DNA of 64,000 nucleotides from Codonopsis lanceolata (lineage: Eukaryota > Streptophyta > Magnoliopsida > Asterales > Campanulaceae): NCBI GenBank assembly GCA_013146195.2, contig CM028377.1, positions 163,672,753-163,736,752 of the forward strand. The letters run 5' to 3'. Both the position numbers and the translations under genes were made by a program. This document shows, piece by piece, positions 20,684 through 32,669 of the stretch. Under the pieces are notes generated by a model that was not told where the DNA came from, did no database searches, and saw nothing but the letters and a program-made list of their open reading frames with translations. Each line of letters opens with the position of its first letter. Position 1 is the stretch's first letter.

Positions 20684-20992
20684 ATGGATCGCGTTGCAAA
20701 ATTGTCGTCACAAAAGGCTGTGGTGATCTTTAGTAAGACTTCATGTTGCATGAGCCACGCAATTAAGAGATTGTTTTACGATCAAGGGGTTAGCCCCATG
20801 ATACATGAGCTCGATGAAGACTCGAGAGGGAAGGAAATGGAGTGGGCTCTAATGAGGCTAGGGTGCAACCCATCTGTGCCCGCTGTGTTCATTGGGGGTA
20901 AATTTGTGGGTTCCGCTAACAATGTCATGACACTTCAACTTAATGGGACGCTGAAGAAAATGCTCAAGGATGCCGGAGCTCTATGGCTTTAG
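20684..20992 (+). CDS. CC-type (ROXY-class) glutaredoxin
   Basis: This intronless ORF encodes 102 residues, the usual length of the land-plant-specific class III glutaredoxins. The thioredoxin-fold start VVIFSKTSCCMSHAIKRLF holds a CCMS active site at residues 21-24. A cis-Pro (P66 in NPSVPAVFIGGKFVG) and the glutathione-binding GG (71-72) follow. The protein ends in ALWL, the C-terminal motif that in this family is needed to bind TGA-type bZIP factors and recruit TOPLESS. Related CCMS members act as nuclear regulators in nitrate, hormone and stress signalling rather than as strong oxidoreductases. The start follows a TATA box and leader; stop is TAG. It is the only intact-looking gene here that is not inside a mobile element. 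The exact paralogue cannot be named by eye. Confidence 0.96.
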   Translation: MDRVAKLSSQKAVVIFSKTSCCMSHAIKRLFYDQGVSPMIHELDEDSRGKEMEWALMRLGCNPSVPAVFIGGKFVGSANNVMTLQLNGTLKKMLKDAGALWL

Positions 20993-21367
20993 GGATAATG
21001 GAGGGTTTATGAAAAATAGATCAAACCTTTTGTACTAAGTACTAACTAATGGTTTGATTCACTGCTTTTTGTTAGTAGAAACGGCTTAAATCAATGACAA
21101 AAATTGACGGAGATGGTCAATAAGAGTTTGGCTTTGCTAGCTAGTTAAGTTATTGGTTAAAAGTTCATGGGTTTTACCTTGTGGTTTACTCACTGTCACA
21201 CATGATAATTTTTCAGCCAAAATGTAACGAAAAACTATTTTAACCTTCAATTGCAAGAAAATGCAACCTTAGACAATAATGTACAAGAATTGAAACCACA
21301 AATCCCAAAGTATAATATATAGAAAATAATAAAATTTAAAAATAATGACATAGTCTTTTCATTGATT

Positions 21368-21398
<31 letters not shown>

Positions 21399-22110
21399 GA
21401 TTACAATACTTGTTACACAAATTTAACTTAGAGAGTCCAAATACAATAAAAATTAAAAATAAATATAAAAAATATAAACTAACGATAATTATAATATATT
21501 AGAAATATATTATATTCTCTCCTACAATATATCAAACCACAAGACAGTAAAAGGCGTAAACCATCCCTTTTAACCACCAAAAGTACTTGTCAATGAGATG
21601 ATCATCTATTTGGCTTTATTGAAACAATTTATAATGCTTGAAATATTTGATAGTTTACTCCACGGATGTAAGTGGTTTGATTCGATTCGGTTTTGTCCAA
21701 ATCTATAAATTAAACCACTTCTATCGATTCCAAATTTCTCAAATCGAATCGAAACACACGATAATTGGAATCGAACCACTCGATTTGGTTGTTCGATTTA
21801 GTTCGATTTTATGGTTTCAAATAAAAAAATATAATCAACTTATAAAATATAAAAAATACATAGTTACACTTCCAATTAAACATATAGTTATTTTTCTAAT
21901 AAAACTTAGAGGCTAGCAGTAGCACCAACATACAAACAAATAAAAAGAATGTTAACTTGTTAGAGTTTACCGTCCACACGTATTTGCAAATTGAAGTCCA
22001 AATTATAAATAAAACACAAATAATGAAAGTTTGGGAGAATCAAGAAACAAATAAACAGGGTGTATGCGTGATTAAATATGAAGTGTGAATTAGGGTTAGT
22101 TCTTTGATAC
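20993..22110. other. Glutaredoxin 3' region and AT-rich spacer
   Basis: The 3' UTR must begin here. A (TA)n tract at about 21369-21398 lies beyond it. At 21665-21830 a stretch rich in GATTCGATTCGG/AATCGAATCG motifs appears, with inverted counterparts at 23695-23815. They might be the arms of a decayed DNA transposon, but no TSD was found. No further gene is seen. Confidence 0.45.
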
Positions 22111-22640
22111 TACTTTGGAAAATGTAGAATAATAAAAATTGTTGTGCACAGCAGAAGACTTTACAAACAAATTAACAAAGTTTAACAAGATCAATAGTAA
22201 ATAAGAGAGAGAGATTGAGGCCTACGGACTCTCAAAATTTTATTAGAGCCAACCTTGAAAACGTTCTAAAGATACAACTTTTTATATGAATACAATAGAA
22301 ACCATAAAACCTTAAAACAAGTAAAACCGGACAAAGCAGCAAAACTGAAAAAAACGGGACTAGGCGGTTGCCTAGTACACGACACTAGCAGACCGCTTAG
22401 ATTCCAGTAGCGCGCTGAAAACCAACAGCGAGTAGGCGGTTGCCTAACCCATGACACTAAGCGATCGCCTTGTTTCCAGTAGCTCGGTCCAAAGGAATCA
22501 TTACCAAGCGGTTACCTAGACCTTAACACTAAGCGACCGTCTTGTCCAAACTTTGACAATTTGTACCATCCCATTCTCAAAAAAAAAAAATGTAATTAAT
22601 AAAGAATTATAATGTGTAACTTTATATATATACTAGTACT
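22111..22640 (-). mobile_element. Possible Copia LTR remnant (minus strand)
   Basis: Read on the minus strand, the stretch has a TATA-like ATATAAAAAG (about 22279-22288), then GGCTCTAATAAAATTTTGAG (polyadenylation-like) and a GA/CT-rich leader. It closes near AGTAGTATCAAAGAACTAA, which resembles a decayed Copia primer-binding site (TGGTATCAGAGC). At 22361-22550 about three ~72-bp units share TAGGCGGTTGCCTA and GACACTAAGCGA. No coding region follows. The call rests on pattern resemblance only. Confidence 0.3.
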
Positions 22641-23630
22641 CTTGCCTGTGCCGACGACACGTCGCCAGTTTGAGAATTTATCAATAAATGAAGCAGATAC
22701 TGTGGAAATGAACTATTAAAAATATTATTTTATTAACAAAATTGACTTTCAAACGAGGTCTTTTTGCCTGAAACGGAGGGATTAATTAATAATTTGTATA
22801 CGAAATTGCGGGCCGAAAAAAAAAGGGCCGGACAAAAATTAAATTGATTATGTTAATTACGATAACAGTTAAAAAGAAAAAAAAACAAATATTTTAAATT
22901 ACAAAACTTACGATTTTTTTATAATTTTTTTAAATTTGTATATGAAATTACGGGTCGGAAAAAAATTAAATTGATTAAGTTAATTACGATAACAATTAAA
23001 AATAAAAAAATACAAATACAAATTTTCGCAACCATAAAACTGTAAAACTGTAAAACCGTAAAATATTAACTATAAAACCGTAATAAGTAACTAATTTTCG
23101 CAAATGTAAAATAATAAATATAAACCGTTTTGTAAACCATAATATCTCAATAATTTTCACAGTAATAAAATAGGGATGAAAAAAAAAAACGTGATAAAAA
23201 CGGTTGAGATTGTAAGATTAAATGTTATAGAGAGACATTCTTTATATTTCATATATATCAATATTACATTAAAATGAATGCCCACACATAATTTTTCGTT
23301 TAAAAATTTGACATTCGCCAATAACTTTAACTTATACTTCCTAATTTAAACATGTGCTACCATTAATTAAGAATATATAAAAAATAAAATTTATGCTTTA
23401 TAAAAATTAAATTGATTCAAGTAATTACAATAAGACCGTAAATCACAGTAAAAGATTGAGTTAGACATAAGTTAAAAATAATTGAGTGAGAGAGAGAGAG
23501 TTAAATTTAGTTACGTTGGTAAATTGAGTTAGGTATGAGAGAATTACAGCCGTAAGATTAAAGTAAAAAAATTAATCACAACCACTTTTTATCTCAAATC
23601 AATTAGACACGTATAAACTGAGTTGTATTG

Positions 23631-23693
<63 letters not shown>

Positions 23694-25374
23694 TGGTGGT
23701 TCGATTCGATTTGACACCAAAAACCAAAAATCAAACCGAATCGATTGATTTATAATTTTTTTTAACCTAAACCGAATCAAACTAACTCAAAACCCAATCA
23801 AACCGGTCGTTTGATTTCGCGATTCCATACACACTTAGTTTAAGCTCACAATATTGCGGTCTTTTGGATCCTGCATCAATATAGTTCACCAATTCCTCAT
23901 ATAATGATATTTTAGAAGTGCTTACCCTAAGAAGGCGTAAGAATAGTTTTACCTTAGGTTTTCCCAGGCCTTGTAGTAACTAATTAACTATCTTTAACAC
24001 CAGATGATTTAATTTAAAGTTCCAAAGCATTGCTACTCGAAAGTAAAATGTTATGTACAGAAATAAACCTCTACTTGAATTTGAAACATACGTAGTTAAT
24101 CTTCCCCCCCCCCCCCAAAAAAAAAAAAAAAAGAATGGAAATGCTTTGAGCAAGAATATTATTGTAAAATGAAGTGAGCTGAATCTGTAGATATTGAGGC
24201 AACTGCAACCTAATGAGTAGATATGACAATTACAACTTATTACTTATTAACCCATTAATATTTTTGAGTTAAAATAGGTAACATGTTTCAACCGAATAAT
24301 ATTAACGGGTCGTATCGGACTCGTTACCTATTTTGACATGTTCCTTTTCATGCTATAAATATAGTATGTTTTTTGGAGAGAGTCGGGTCAACCGTAACCT
24401 GATACTTGTTTTGACCTAAGACATTTTAACCCGTTTGATATTTAAATTCTAACAGGTTTTAACCCATTTCAACTCCTTTCCTATTCTAACCCAACCCAAT
24501 TACAAGGCTTACAAATGAGTGTGGCGCATAGAGGGAGGATGCTTAATTGGAATAAAGTTTAGAATAGGTCAGTTAGGTTGCAATTGCATAATTTAAAGAG
24601 AAATAGTAACGCGTGTCATTTCAAAGAATTATTCTAATTCTTCAATCACTAAAAAAATGGAATTTCTTTGAAAAATATTCCTTTTAGTGTTGTTACATCG
24701 TCGAATGTACTGGTAACCAGTTCTTGAGGCTTAATTAAGTATATGTTTCCTGTAAATCTATTTTACGGATCTTTATTCGTAAGATGCTTAATTCTCTCAC
24801 AATTCAACCCATCAACACATAATAAGTTGAGGTCGAGTAAGTAAAATTGTTTTACAAAAAATATCCGTAAAAGCATTTTATACAAGTTTTTAGCTTAAGA
24901 AAATGTAGCTATACCTATATATATATATATGCCATTTAGCTTTATTTTTGTTTTGCCGTACATCATCTTTTGTTATCCATATTACATATGTCGCAATCAT
25001 AGCATGTATATATTCTTTGTGTCACTTGAGAGTTGAGATATATATAGTTTTGTGAATATGTATAGAAATAAACAAACAGGTGAGATTGTTTTATGCTTCT
25101 CGTTTTCACCTGCGAGTGCGGGACACATATGACATATGTCATATGTGATCAATACGAATAGCGCAATGATATTTAATCACGCAAGATTCAAAAATCTCTA
25201 TCTATACGTTACAACTTACAAACCATGCAAATCTCCAACTATGGACCTCTTTCTCACCTCTCATCACCATATTCCCAGTTGACATTCCCTATCCCCCTCT
25301 CTTTATTTTTAACCAGCCATAACATTACTCGCAGTAAAGCTTTATCTCCCTGACTGTGTAAATACAAATGGTTG
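22641..25374. other. AT-rich intergenic DNA, no gene seen
   Basis: It contains an (AT)n microsatellite at about 23633-23689, a C-run followed by an A-run near 24105-24131 and scattered poly(A/T). A segment at 24245-24510 is rich in AACCCG/AACCCATT motifs. No ORF above about 60 codons and no recognisable element end was found. Confidence 0.5.
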
Positions 25375-26640
25375 TGTCACCTCACCCAACTTTTGATATT
25401 GTTGAATCCTCAAGCCTCCACCTCATTTGATTTGAGATTTATCATTTGCTAGGCATTAGCTAAAAATAATAATGAATAATAGTCAATATGATATTGTGAT
25501 ATTAATAATTTACGATTAATTTTTTCTATTGTTAATAATAGTGAAAATCTTATATAATTTTTTTTTTACCATCAACATCATTTCTTAAACAATGTGAGAT
25601 AATATTATTATATTGGCATTAGTGAGTACTTTACTCTAATGACCCACTTCTAACACCATATTTTAAACTTTGATATCTTATTCATTCCAAACTCGATTTG
25701 GACAAATAAATATATTATTTTGATGCTCTCACCAAGTAGAACACATTTGCAAAATTACATTTGCCAATAAACAAATGATACGTAAAGAAATTCGTAGCTC
25801 AAGTTGTACAATTTCTTTAACTAAAAACACTAATTTTTCAACAAGTATTAGGTGAGTACTTTAATGATTTCTAAAATCAACATTAATTTATAACCAATGT
25901 AAGATGTATCTCTACTATAATCAGTGTTCTAAAACTTCCCGCCTAACTCCGCCTAGGCCTCGCCTAGGCGCTAGGCCCCCTCTCTACCGCCACGACTTTC
26001 TTAATCACCGTCTAATCAACCAAGTCGGCGTTTACGCCAAACCTCACCGACCTTAATTTATTTTTGTAGCTTTGATTTTGTGGCATGCGGTGACTGGAGA
26101 AAGAAGGGGGGGGGGGAACTAGAGAAGGAATGAGGGGTGGTAATTGTGAGGCAGAAAGTGAGGTAATGGGATGCAAATTGGAGTAAAATCTTTTTGGTTT
26201 TCAGTTCTAAACTTAACTGGTTTATTGTTTTGGGGTTGTTGAGAATTGAGATTAATGGTAGGTTTGTATATTTTTGTTCATTTTACAAATATAGACAAGT
26301 GTTTGATAAAATGACAAACATAAAAAAATTAAATTTGTATTCAATGTGTTTGATCTTTGATATAAACTATCAAAAAAATGATAATTATGCCTAATTGTAG
26401 GCCCCCCCTAGGCCCCGATTACGCCCGACTAGTCCCCTAGGCGCTAGGCATTAGTGTGCCGCCTAGCGGCCGCCTGACGATGTTTAGAACCTTGACTATA
26501 ATTATCAATAAAAGTGATGTAACAAACTAGTTGAAAATTGATGTTGGTTTAAAAAGTATTTAGATAAACGACTTTTACTAAACTAACTAAAGAAGATATA
26601 TGTTCACAACTGTTAGAAGTTGATGTTGGCTTTAAAAGTC
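25375..26640 (+). repeat. Duplicated segment, copy 1 (contains hAT-1)
   Basis: After removal of hAT-1, this sequence aligns along its length with 34690-35360. Shared blocks include CACCCAACTTTTGATATTGT, AATATGATATTGTGATATTA and AATTTTTCAACAAGTATTAG. The copies are in the same orientation and flank the tandem-repeat domain. No coding potential is evident. Confidence 0.85.
25922..26494 (+). mobile_element. hAT-1: short non-autonomous hAT element (573 bp)
   Basis: The termini CAGTGTTCTAAAAC and the inverted CAAGGTTCTAAACA form a 14-bp imperfect TIR. The TSD is 8 bp, ACTATAAT (25914-25921 and 26495-26502), diagnostic of hAT elements. The duplicated copy of the locus at about 35245-35262 lacks the insertion (ATTATAATTACCAAT), giving a natural empty site. 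The subterminal parts are GC-rich with repeated GCCTAGGCG-type motifs, and the middle is AT-rich. No transposase is present. Confidence 0.93.
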
Positions 26641-26770
26641 CTTAAGTAAAATGTTACTAATAAAAATAACTTATTCTTCATTGGTTACAAAGAATTATTT
26701 TAGTTTAAAAGTTTTTAGATAATTTTTTTTACTAACAATAGAAGAGATGTATCTCACATTAGATAGAAAA

Positions 26771-27184
26771 TGATATGCATATTTTGGATTTGCCTCAATA
26801 GCGTTTTGGTCTCGTTTAATGGTCCACTGTATTTTGCATAATGTCCGAAGGATTGGGCCGGATTCATGCCCAACGAACTAAATCAATTCCCTCAGGTATA
26901 AATAATTTCCTCTAGTTCATAGAGTGAGGGGCTCTCTCTTCTTCTGATCTAGAATAACACACGCACTAGGGTGCGTCATCTCCTTCACACTCAGTGTTGT
27001 ACTGATAAACACGTCGAAAGGTTTTTGGCAGGGGCTCTCCCCGCTGACTCACATTGTTTCTTCCACAGATAATATAGCAAGATATCTACCACTAACGACG
27101 AGATGACTGCCGGACGGAAACTCTTGCGATCCACGTCCACCGCTACTTTCGGCACCCCGGTATGATGTTTTTTTGGATACATCA
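26771..27184 (+). mobile_element. LTR1 of the three-LTR element
   Basis: A 414-bp LTR with TG..CA ends. A TATA-like TATAAATAAT lies at 26898-26907, and the sequence matches LTR2 along its whole length, for example TTCTTCTGATCTAGAAT. Short minus-strand ORFs across its right end are incidental. Confidence 0.92.
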
Positions 27185-27187
27185 GTT

Positions 27188-27206
27188 AGTTCCGTTGCCG
27201 GGAAAC
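27188..27206 (+). other. Primer-binding-site candidate
   Basis: AGTTCCGTTGCCGGGAAAC lies just inside LTR1 and resembles the TGGCGCCGTTGCCGGGG site complementary to tRNA-Asp in Athila/Gypsy elements, with a few mismatches. Confidence 0.6.
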
Positions 27207-27724
27207 GAAGAAATTGAGGGGGGACGAAAATAAAAAATCGACACAGATGGACGTTCTCTGATTCTCTCACTTTTGAAGAGCACATAGCAAATAGCCAAAA
27301 CACACACCACAGATGGTTTCGTCTCATCGGAGCAATGTCGTCGATAATGGTTGTAGTAGGCAGAAGAGCATCTCAACATCTTCCCCACTATGCAAACCCA
27401 GATCATAATATTTTAGAGTGGTATGCATGAGTTTGCAAGTTTCAACCATGGACAGGAGAGAATCTCAACAACAAATTAGGAGCTAAAAGGAGAATAAGCA
27501 AAATTTCAATTTTGTCGTCTTGTTCACTGGAAATATATGGAGGATGGCGACGTTGTTTTTTCCTCCATTCATTTCACTGTGTAGTTTGTGTTGTTTCACC
27601 CACAACTAGAAATTGGTAGCGGTGTGAGAATCACCGTCCAAGGAACCAGAAGTCGCCCACACGCGATGATGCATAAGCGGTTGCCATGGGTTGATGTTTG
27701 CTCTATATGCGGCACACAACCAGC

Positions 27725-29150
27725 TAGAGATGTTAAATTGGGTTGGCTCCTAACCCCACAGGGTCAGCCCTATAGGACCGCGGGTTACACGGGTCATTTA
27801 AACTAGCCGCTCAAATCGTGACCATGGCCCTAACCCTGTAGGTCTCTGTTTAACAGGGTCAACCCTATTAAACATGATGCCTTATTTAAATCAAAAACTT
27901 GAAATTTAAATCAACCCTATTAGACGATTAACAATAATACGATCCAAAATAAAATAAAGTTATACAACTTAACGAATTATGAAGAGATTGATTTTGAGAA
28001 TCCAAAAATGATATAGAAATTGAGAATCCGTGTTGATTGTTGATGCTGCAAAAAAGATACAGAAAAAGGAGTAACGGTTAACTAGTCCTTCAATTAATTT
28101 GCTCAAGTACTTATAAAAAAACGACTATAACGAATTAACGATTATAAAACAAACGACTAAAGAAGTTGAAAACCTTGTGAAAGCCAAGGTACAGTTCATA
28201 CATCCAGTGGACCAGTGCACTCTCAAGTCTCAATTCAGCCTTTGTCCAAAATGGCATTTACATCATTACTGTGCATCAGGTTAGTGCGTGTATGCATTTG
28301 ATTCTAGCTTGTGGTTACCAACTTAAGCATCACTATCATAAAATGATGGGAAAATTACCATTAAATAAAAGACTTTGAAAACGTATTTCTTGCAATCTTG
28401 TCTATGCGCTTCATACACGAAAGTGAAAACACTTCTGCCGTCGTGTAAATCGACGGAATAATGGCGAATACAACCTTCCAGATCCCGATTTCTACCGATC
28501 GTAACGAGTTATCCATAGCCCGGAAAAAATGAAGAAGAAAAACGGCAGGTGTACAGAGTCTACAAACGACGGAATCAACAGACAACAATGGAATAAAAAT
28601 TATAAACAACTAAACAAGCTCATCTCAGAGCCGCATTACCTACTTTATTTACAGATTTACTCACCTTCTTCTCAATAATTAATAAATTCTAAATTAGGGT
28701 TTAATTAAAAACTTACCAGTTCAATTGAAGATGAAGGCGAGATTGAAGACGACGGCAAGATTGAAGATGAGTAGATGACGGCGAGATTGAAGACTGAACT
28801 GAAGCGAGTAGACGACGGCCTGCCTTCGCCCCCTTCCGTTCTGCCGTTTCTGTAACTCATGGCTCACCACGCACTGACCATTTGAGTCTTTGACTAGGGT
28901 CTCCGTCTTTGACTCTTTAGTTAGTCTTTACTATTTAGTGATTTTAGTTTAGTCTTTCCACCCAAACAAATGTAACCAGCCCGCGGGTCAGCCCTATAGC
29001 CCGGCAGACCAACCCATTTTGCCAGCAGCCCTATAGGGTCTGCCCATTTAGCCCGTTTATTAAACGGGTTGTGTTTTCCTGACCCTAACCCTTCCCGATT
29101 TTCGGTTAATAGGGTCAACCCTACGGTTCTTGGCCCTTTTAACATCTCTA
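27725..29150. mobile_element. hAT-2: non-autonomous hAT element (1426 bp)
   Basis: Perfect 13-bp terminal inverted repeats TAGAGATGTTAAA open at 27725 and close at 29150. They are flanked by the 8-bp TSD CAACCAGC (27717-27724 and 29151-29158). The subterminal regions are rich in AGGGTCAGCCCTATAGG-type motifs in both orientations. The middle has two or three short frames (for example 28361-28609, minus) without transposase signatures. Confidence 0.93.
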
Positions 29151-31103
29151 CAACCAGCCCACTACGCAGTAGTTACAAAGGTTTGGATGGCATTTTTACT
29201 TGAAAATTGAATGTTAAGCCTCTGCCAGTGAGGTATAGGGCATGCCCAACATCAATTCATGTTTCCCATAATTTCAGGTAAACCCTTTCCAGTTTCGTCC
29301 TTTTTTCATTCTCAGTTTACACAAACAACCTTGTATTTCGCGTTTCAACAATATATGCTTCAAGAAATCATCCAGCCCACTGTTTAATGATGCTATTATC
29401 TTGGCCACCGATTGTATTTCTCTTTGCATCATGACTCACGTGTCATCAATTACATATTCATTGATTTACTATACCATCCAATTACTTTAGGTGGAAGATG
29501 TGAATGAATGATTATTTTTTATTTAATTTTCTGCTAGTTAAATGCTATTAATGCTGTTATTAAATGTGGATTATATGGTTATGTCAATTATGTGTGATAG
29601 TCTATTATGAATTGCATGATAGATGATTTATCACCACGTGCATAAATGAATATTGTGTTATTGCGTTATGATGTATATATAGCCAATAATGACTACTACT
29701 TGCTCTCGGTATACATGTTCTTTTTGACGTTGGAGAGGTTTGAACTCTAGCAGGAAGAATTTTATTCACGTCAGTTTACCAGTAGGCTTGATGAACATAT
29801 TTCACATATGCCATAGTCATTTAGCTAGCAACAGGGGTTGTAGTCAACAACTTGGCATCCGGTTAAATGTCTACTGTTCATGACCACATTTTAATTGTGC
29901 ACCTAACAACTTGACGTGTAATATTAAACTTACGCCAATTCATTTGTTTATTACTATTATATTAGATTTTCTCCACCGATCTTGACTTATGTCAACAACT
30001 CGGTACATTGTGCGTAGTATGGCAGTTGACGAGTTTTTGCGGTGCCGTTAGATTTGCATTATAGTGCATATTATAGGCATGATGTAATGAAGTTAACATC
30101 ATATATTATTATTAATTTAAAATATATGTATCGTAAATGAATACAAGCAAACTTCATGTTATGTAACGTCACATGCATAAAATTTGATATCCGAATAAGC
30201 CTATGTGCCTACTGGGCTATTAAATCTATGGGTTAATGGGTTAAATTATATTTACGGTCCACATAGATCCTCTGAGCATGTAACACTATGTGTTAATATT
30301 TTTTTGTAAAGTTAAATTGCAATGTGCTAATACATTGATATTGCAAATTTTGTAATGTAATTATGAGGTGAGAGATAAACAATTGCATTATTTAATTTTG
30401 AGATAATTACTCATGACATTTACTATTTAGCATAAAATAAATTGAATGTGATTAAATCACCAATTATGACATGCAATATATGATATTATGAGAAACCTTC
30501 ATGTCATATATAAAGTGCATTAAATACGTCCAATGTACCTTGACTAATTGACTTAATTGACATTGTGTACGAGATAACATGATTTATTTGCTTATGAATT
30601 AAAATAATGATATTACGTAATTTTTTGGTCGTGTTGTGTAGAAACTTGATTACTTTCTTCCTCGCATAAATTAAATGCACAAAACGAACCCTAATTTTAT
30701 TACATGGAGAAATATGTTTGATTTGCAAATGATGCACATAAGGCTTTAGGTATGAAGTCCATGTAAACAGAGTCTAGGCTTTCCCCAACAACTCTACCGT
30801 GCTCGAGCACACTACGAGCCTTAACAAGTAGTAACTACTCGGAGATCCGAGAGACCAAAATAAGCATACCATATGTCGGCCTCTGCTGGAGAACCAACAG
30901 TACTGATTAGCGATACTTTTCAACTTCAAGATAAACCCTCGCATTCGAGAAATGGGAGCTACACCAAGGAAGATCAAGCATGATACGCTCTTTCCCTGGG
31001 AGCTACTCTGTACTTTGTGCCCGAGCACGCTATTATTGTGCCCGAGCCATACTATCAGATTTTTCTCTATATATGCGTGTGCTCTCTGCTTACCGCTCAG
31101 TTG

Positions 31104-31400
31104 TTATCTCGATTATTCTTTTTTTTTTCACGAGTAAGAGATATTTCTGCTCATGAAAAAGGGTTGGTGTTCGAGCCTGGTATCTCGATTATGCTCTTTT
31201 TCACCAGTAAGAGATATCTCTGCTCGTTAAAAAAAGTGTTGATGTTCGAGTCTGTTATCTCGATTATTCTTTTTCTCACGCGTAAAAGGTATCTCTGCTC
31301 ATGGAAAAGGGTTGGTGTTCGAGCCTGTTATCTCGATTATTCTTTTTTTTCACAAGTAAGAGGTATCTCTGTACGTGAAAAAAGGGTTGGTGTTTGAGTG
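31104..31400 (+). repeat. ~75-bp tandem repeat, 4 copies
   Basis: TATCTCGATTATTCTTTTT recurs at about 31104, 31181, 31256 and 31329, each followed by GTAAGAGRTATCTCTGCTC and GGGTTGGTGTTCGAG. The array sits near the 3' end of the internal region, upstream of the polypurine tract of LTR2. The long open frame over it arises from the repeat. Confidence 0.88.
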
Positions 31401-31832
31401 GTTCTTAGATTATACCTAAGACCAAGTGTTCACCTTTCTGACGAGCATGATATATCTCTGCTCGACAAAAGGCTCCCGCTCGAGTTTATTTGCGGTTGAG
31501 TTGTACACCATACCTACTTGTGTTTCTGCTCGCTAGCTTTTCAAAGGTAGTTTTGCTCGCATAGTAGAATACTGGGACTTGACCTTGGCCCAAGTGGCGC
31601 TCTGCTCGTTATATAAAGATACAATCAAGTTATAAAGCATACTGGTTAATTAACATTTACAATGGCGGTCAAAAACGACTAAAGTCATGACTCATTCCGG
31701 CATTTTGTTATCTTGTTTGCCAATATGAAAGTGATTAAGACCGGGTTCTCCCGAGAAATTAAAGGGTATCACGAGCGAATAGTACTCCTTACCTCGGAGA
31801 TGAATCTCGAAGAATAATGATTAGGGGGCTAT

Positions 31833-32246
31833 TGATGTGCATATTTTGGATCCGCCTCAATAGCGTTTGGGTCTCGTTTAATGACCCACTGTATTTAGCA
31901 TGATGTCAAAAAGATTGAACCGGACCCATGCGCAACGAGCTAAATCCATTCCCTTAGGTATAAATAACCCCCTCTAGTTCAAAGAGTAGGGGCTCTTTCT
32001 TCTTCTGATCTAGAATCACACACGCACTTGGGGGCTACGCGCCCTCTCCTTCATACTCAGTGTAATGATAAACATGCCGGAGGGTTTTTGGCAGGGGCCC
32101 TCCACGCTGACTCACGGTGTTTCTTCTACAGATAATATAGCCAGATATCCACCACCAACGACGAGATGACTGCCGGACGGTAACTCCTACGATCCACGTC
32201 CATCGCTACCTTCGGCACCCCCGGTATGATGCTTTTTTGGATACAT
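31833..32246 (+). mobile_element. LTR2 of the three-LTR element
   Basis: TGATGTGCAT..ATACATCA, 414 bp, preceded by the polypurine tract. It is separated from LTR3 by only five bases, GTTAC. The first four of these equal the first four internal bases after LTR1 (GTTA). Confidence 0.92.
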
Positions 32247-32251
32247 CAGTT

Positions 32252-32669
32252 ACTGATATACGTATTTTGGATTCGCTTCAATGGTGTGTGGGCCTCATCT
32301 AATGGCCCATTATATTTTACATAATGTCGGAAGGCTTAGGCCGAGCAGATAGTCCACGAGCTAGACCCATTCCATCCATGTATAAATAACCCCACTAATC
32401 CATAGTGAAGGGCTCTCTCTTCTTCTGATCTAGAATCGCACACGAACTTGGGGGCTATTCGCCCTCTCCTTCATACTCATTATGCTGATATACACGCCAG
32501 AGGGTTTTTGGCGAGGCCCTCCCCGCCGACTCATGGTGTTTCTTTTACAGATAATATAGCTGGATATCCACCACCGACGACAAGATGAACACACTGGACG
32601 GCAACTCCGGCAACCCACGTCTACCGCTACCTTCGGCACTGCCGGTATGATGCTTTTTTGGATGCATCA
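32252..32669 (+). mobile_element. LTR3 of the three-LTR element
   Basis: TGATATACGT..ATGCATCA, 418 bp and visibly more diverged from LTR1 and LTR2 than they are from each other (for example GTGTGTGGGCCTCATC). It is followed by GAAAA, the TSD that precedes LTR1. Confidence 0.9.

Larger units (their letters stand above)
27185..31832 (+). other. Internal region of three-LTR element, no coding domain recognised
   Basis: Apart from hAT-2 and a 75-bp tandem repeat the interior is AT-rich with only short frames (the longest about 126 codons, over the tandem repeat at 31017-31397). No gag, protease, RT or integrase motif was found in any frame. It ends in the polypurine tract TTAGGGGGCTAT at 31821-31832. 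Confidence 0.7.
26771..32669 (+). mobile_element. Three-LTR non-autonomous retroelement
   Basis: Three related ~415-bp LTRs (26771-27184, 31833-32246, 32252-32669) begin TGATRTGCAT/TGATATACGT and end in GGATRCATCA. The 5-bp TSD GAAAA flanks only the outermost pair (26766-26770 and 32670-32674). After LTR1 a site CCGTTGCCGGGAA resembles the Asp-tRNA primer site of Athila-type Gypsy elements. A polypurine tract TTAGGGGGCTAT precedes LTR2. The internal 4.6 kb includes hAT-2 (1.4 kb) and shows no gag or pol, so the element needs helpers. Confidence 0.9.

Noticed and set aside
21665..23815. Possible DNA transposon between inverted GATTCGATTCGG-type stretches
   Set aside because: The arms are degenerate and unequal, borders and TSD could not be found, and such motifs are common in plant intergenic DNA.
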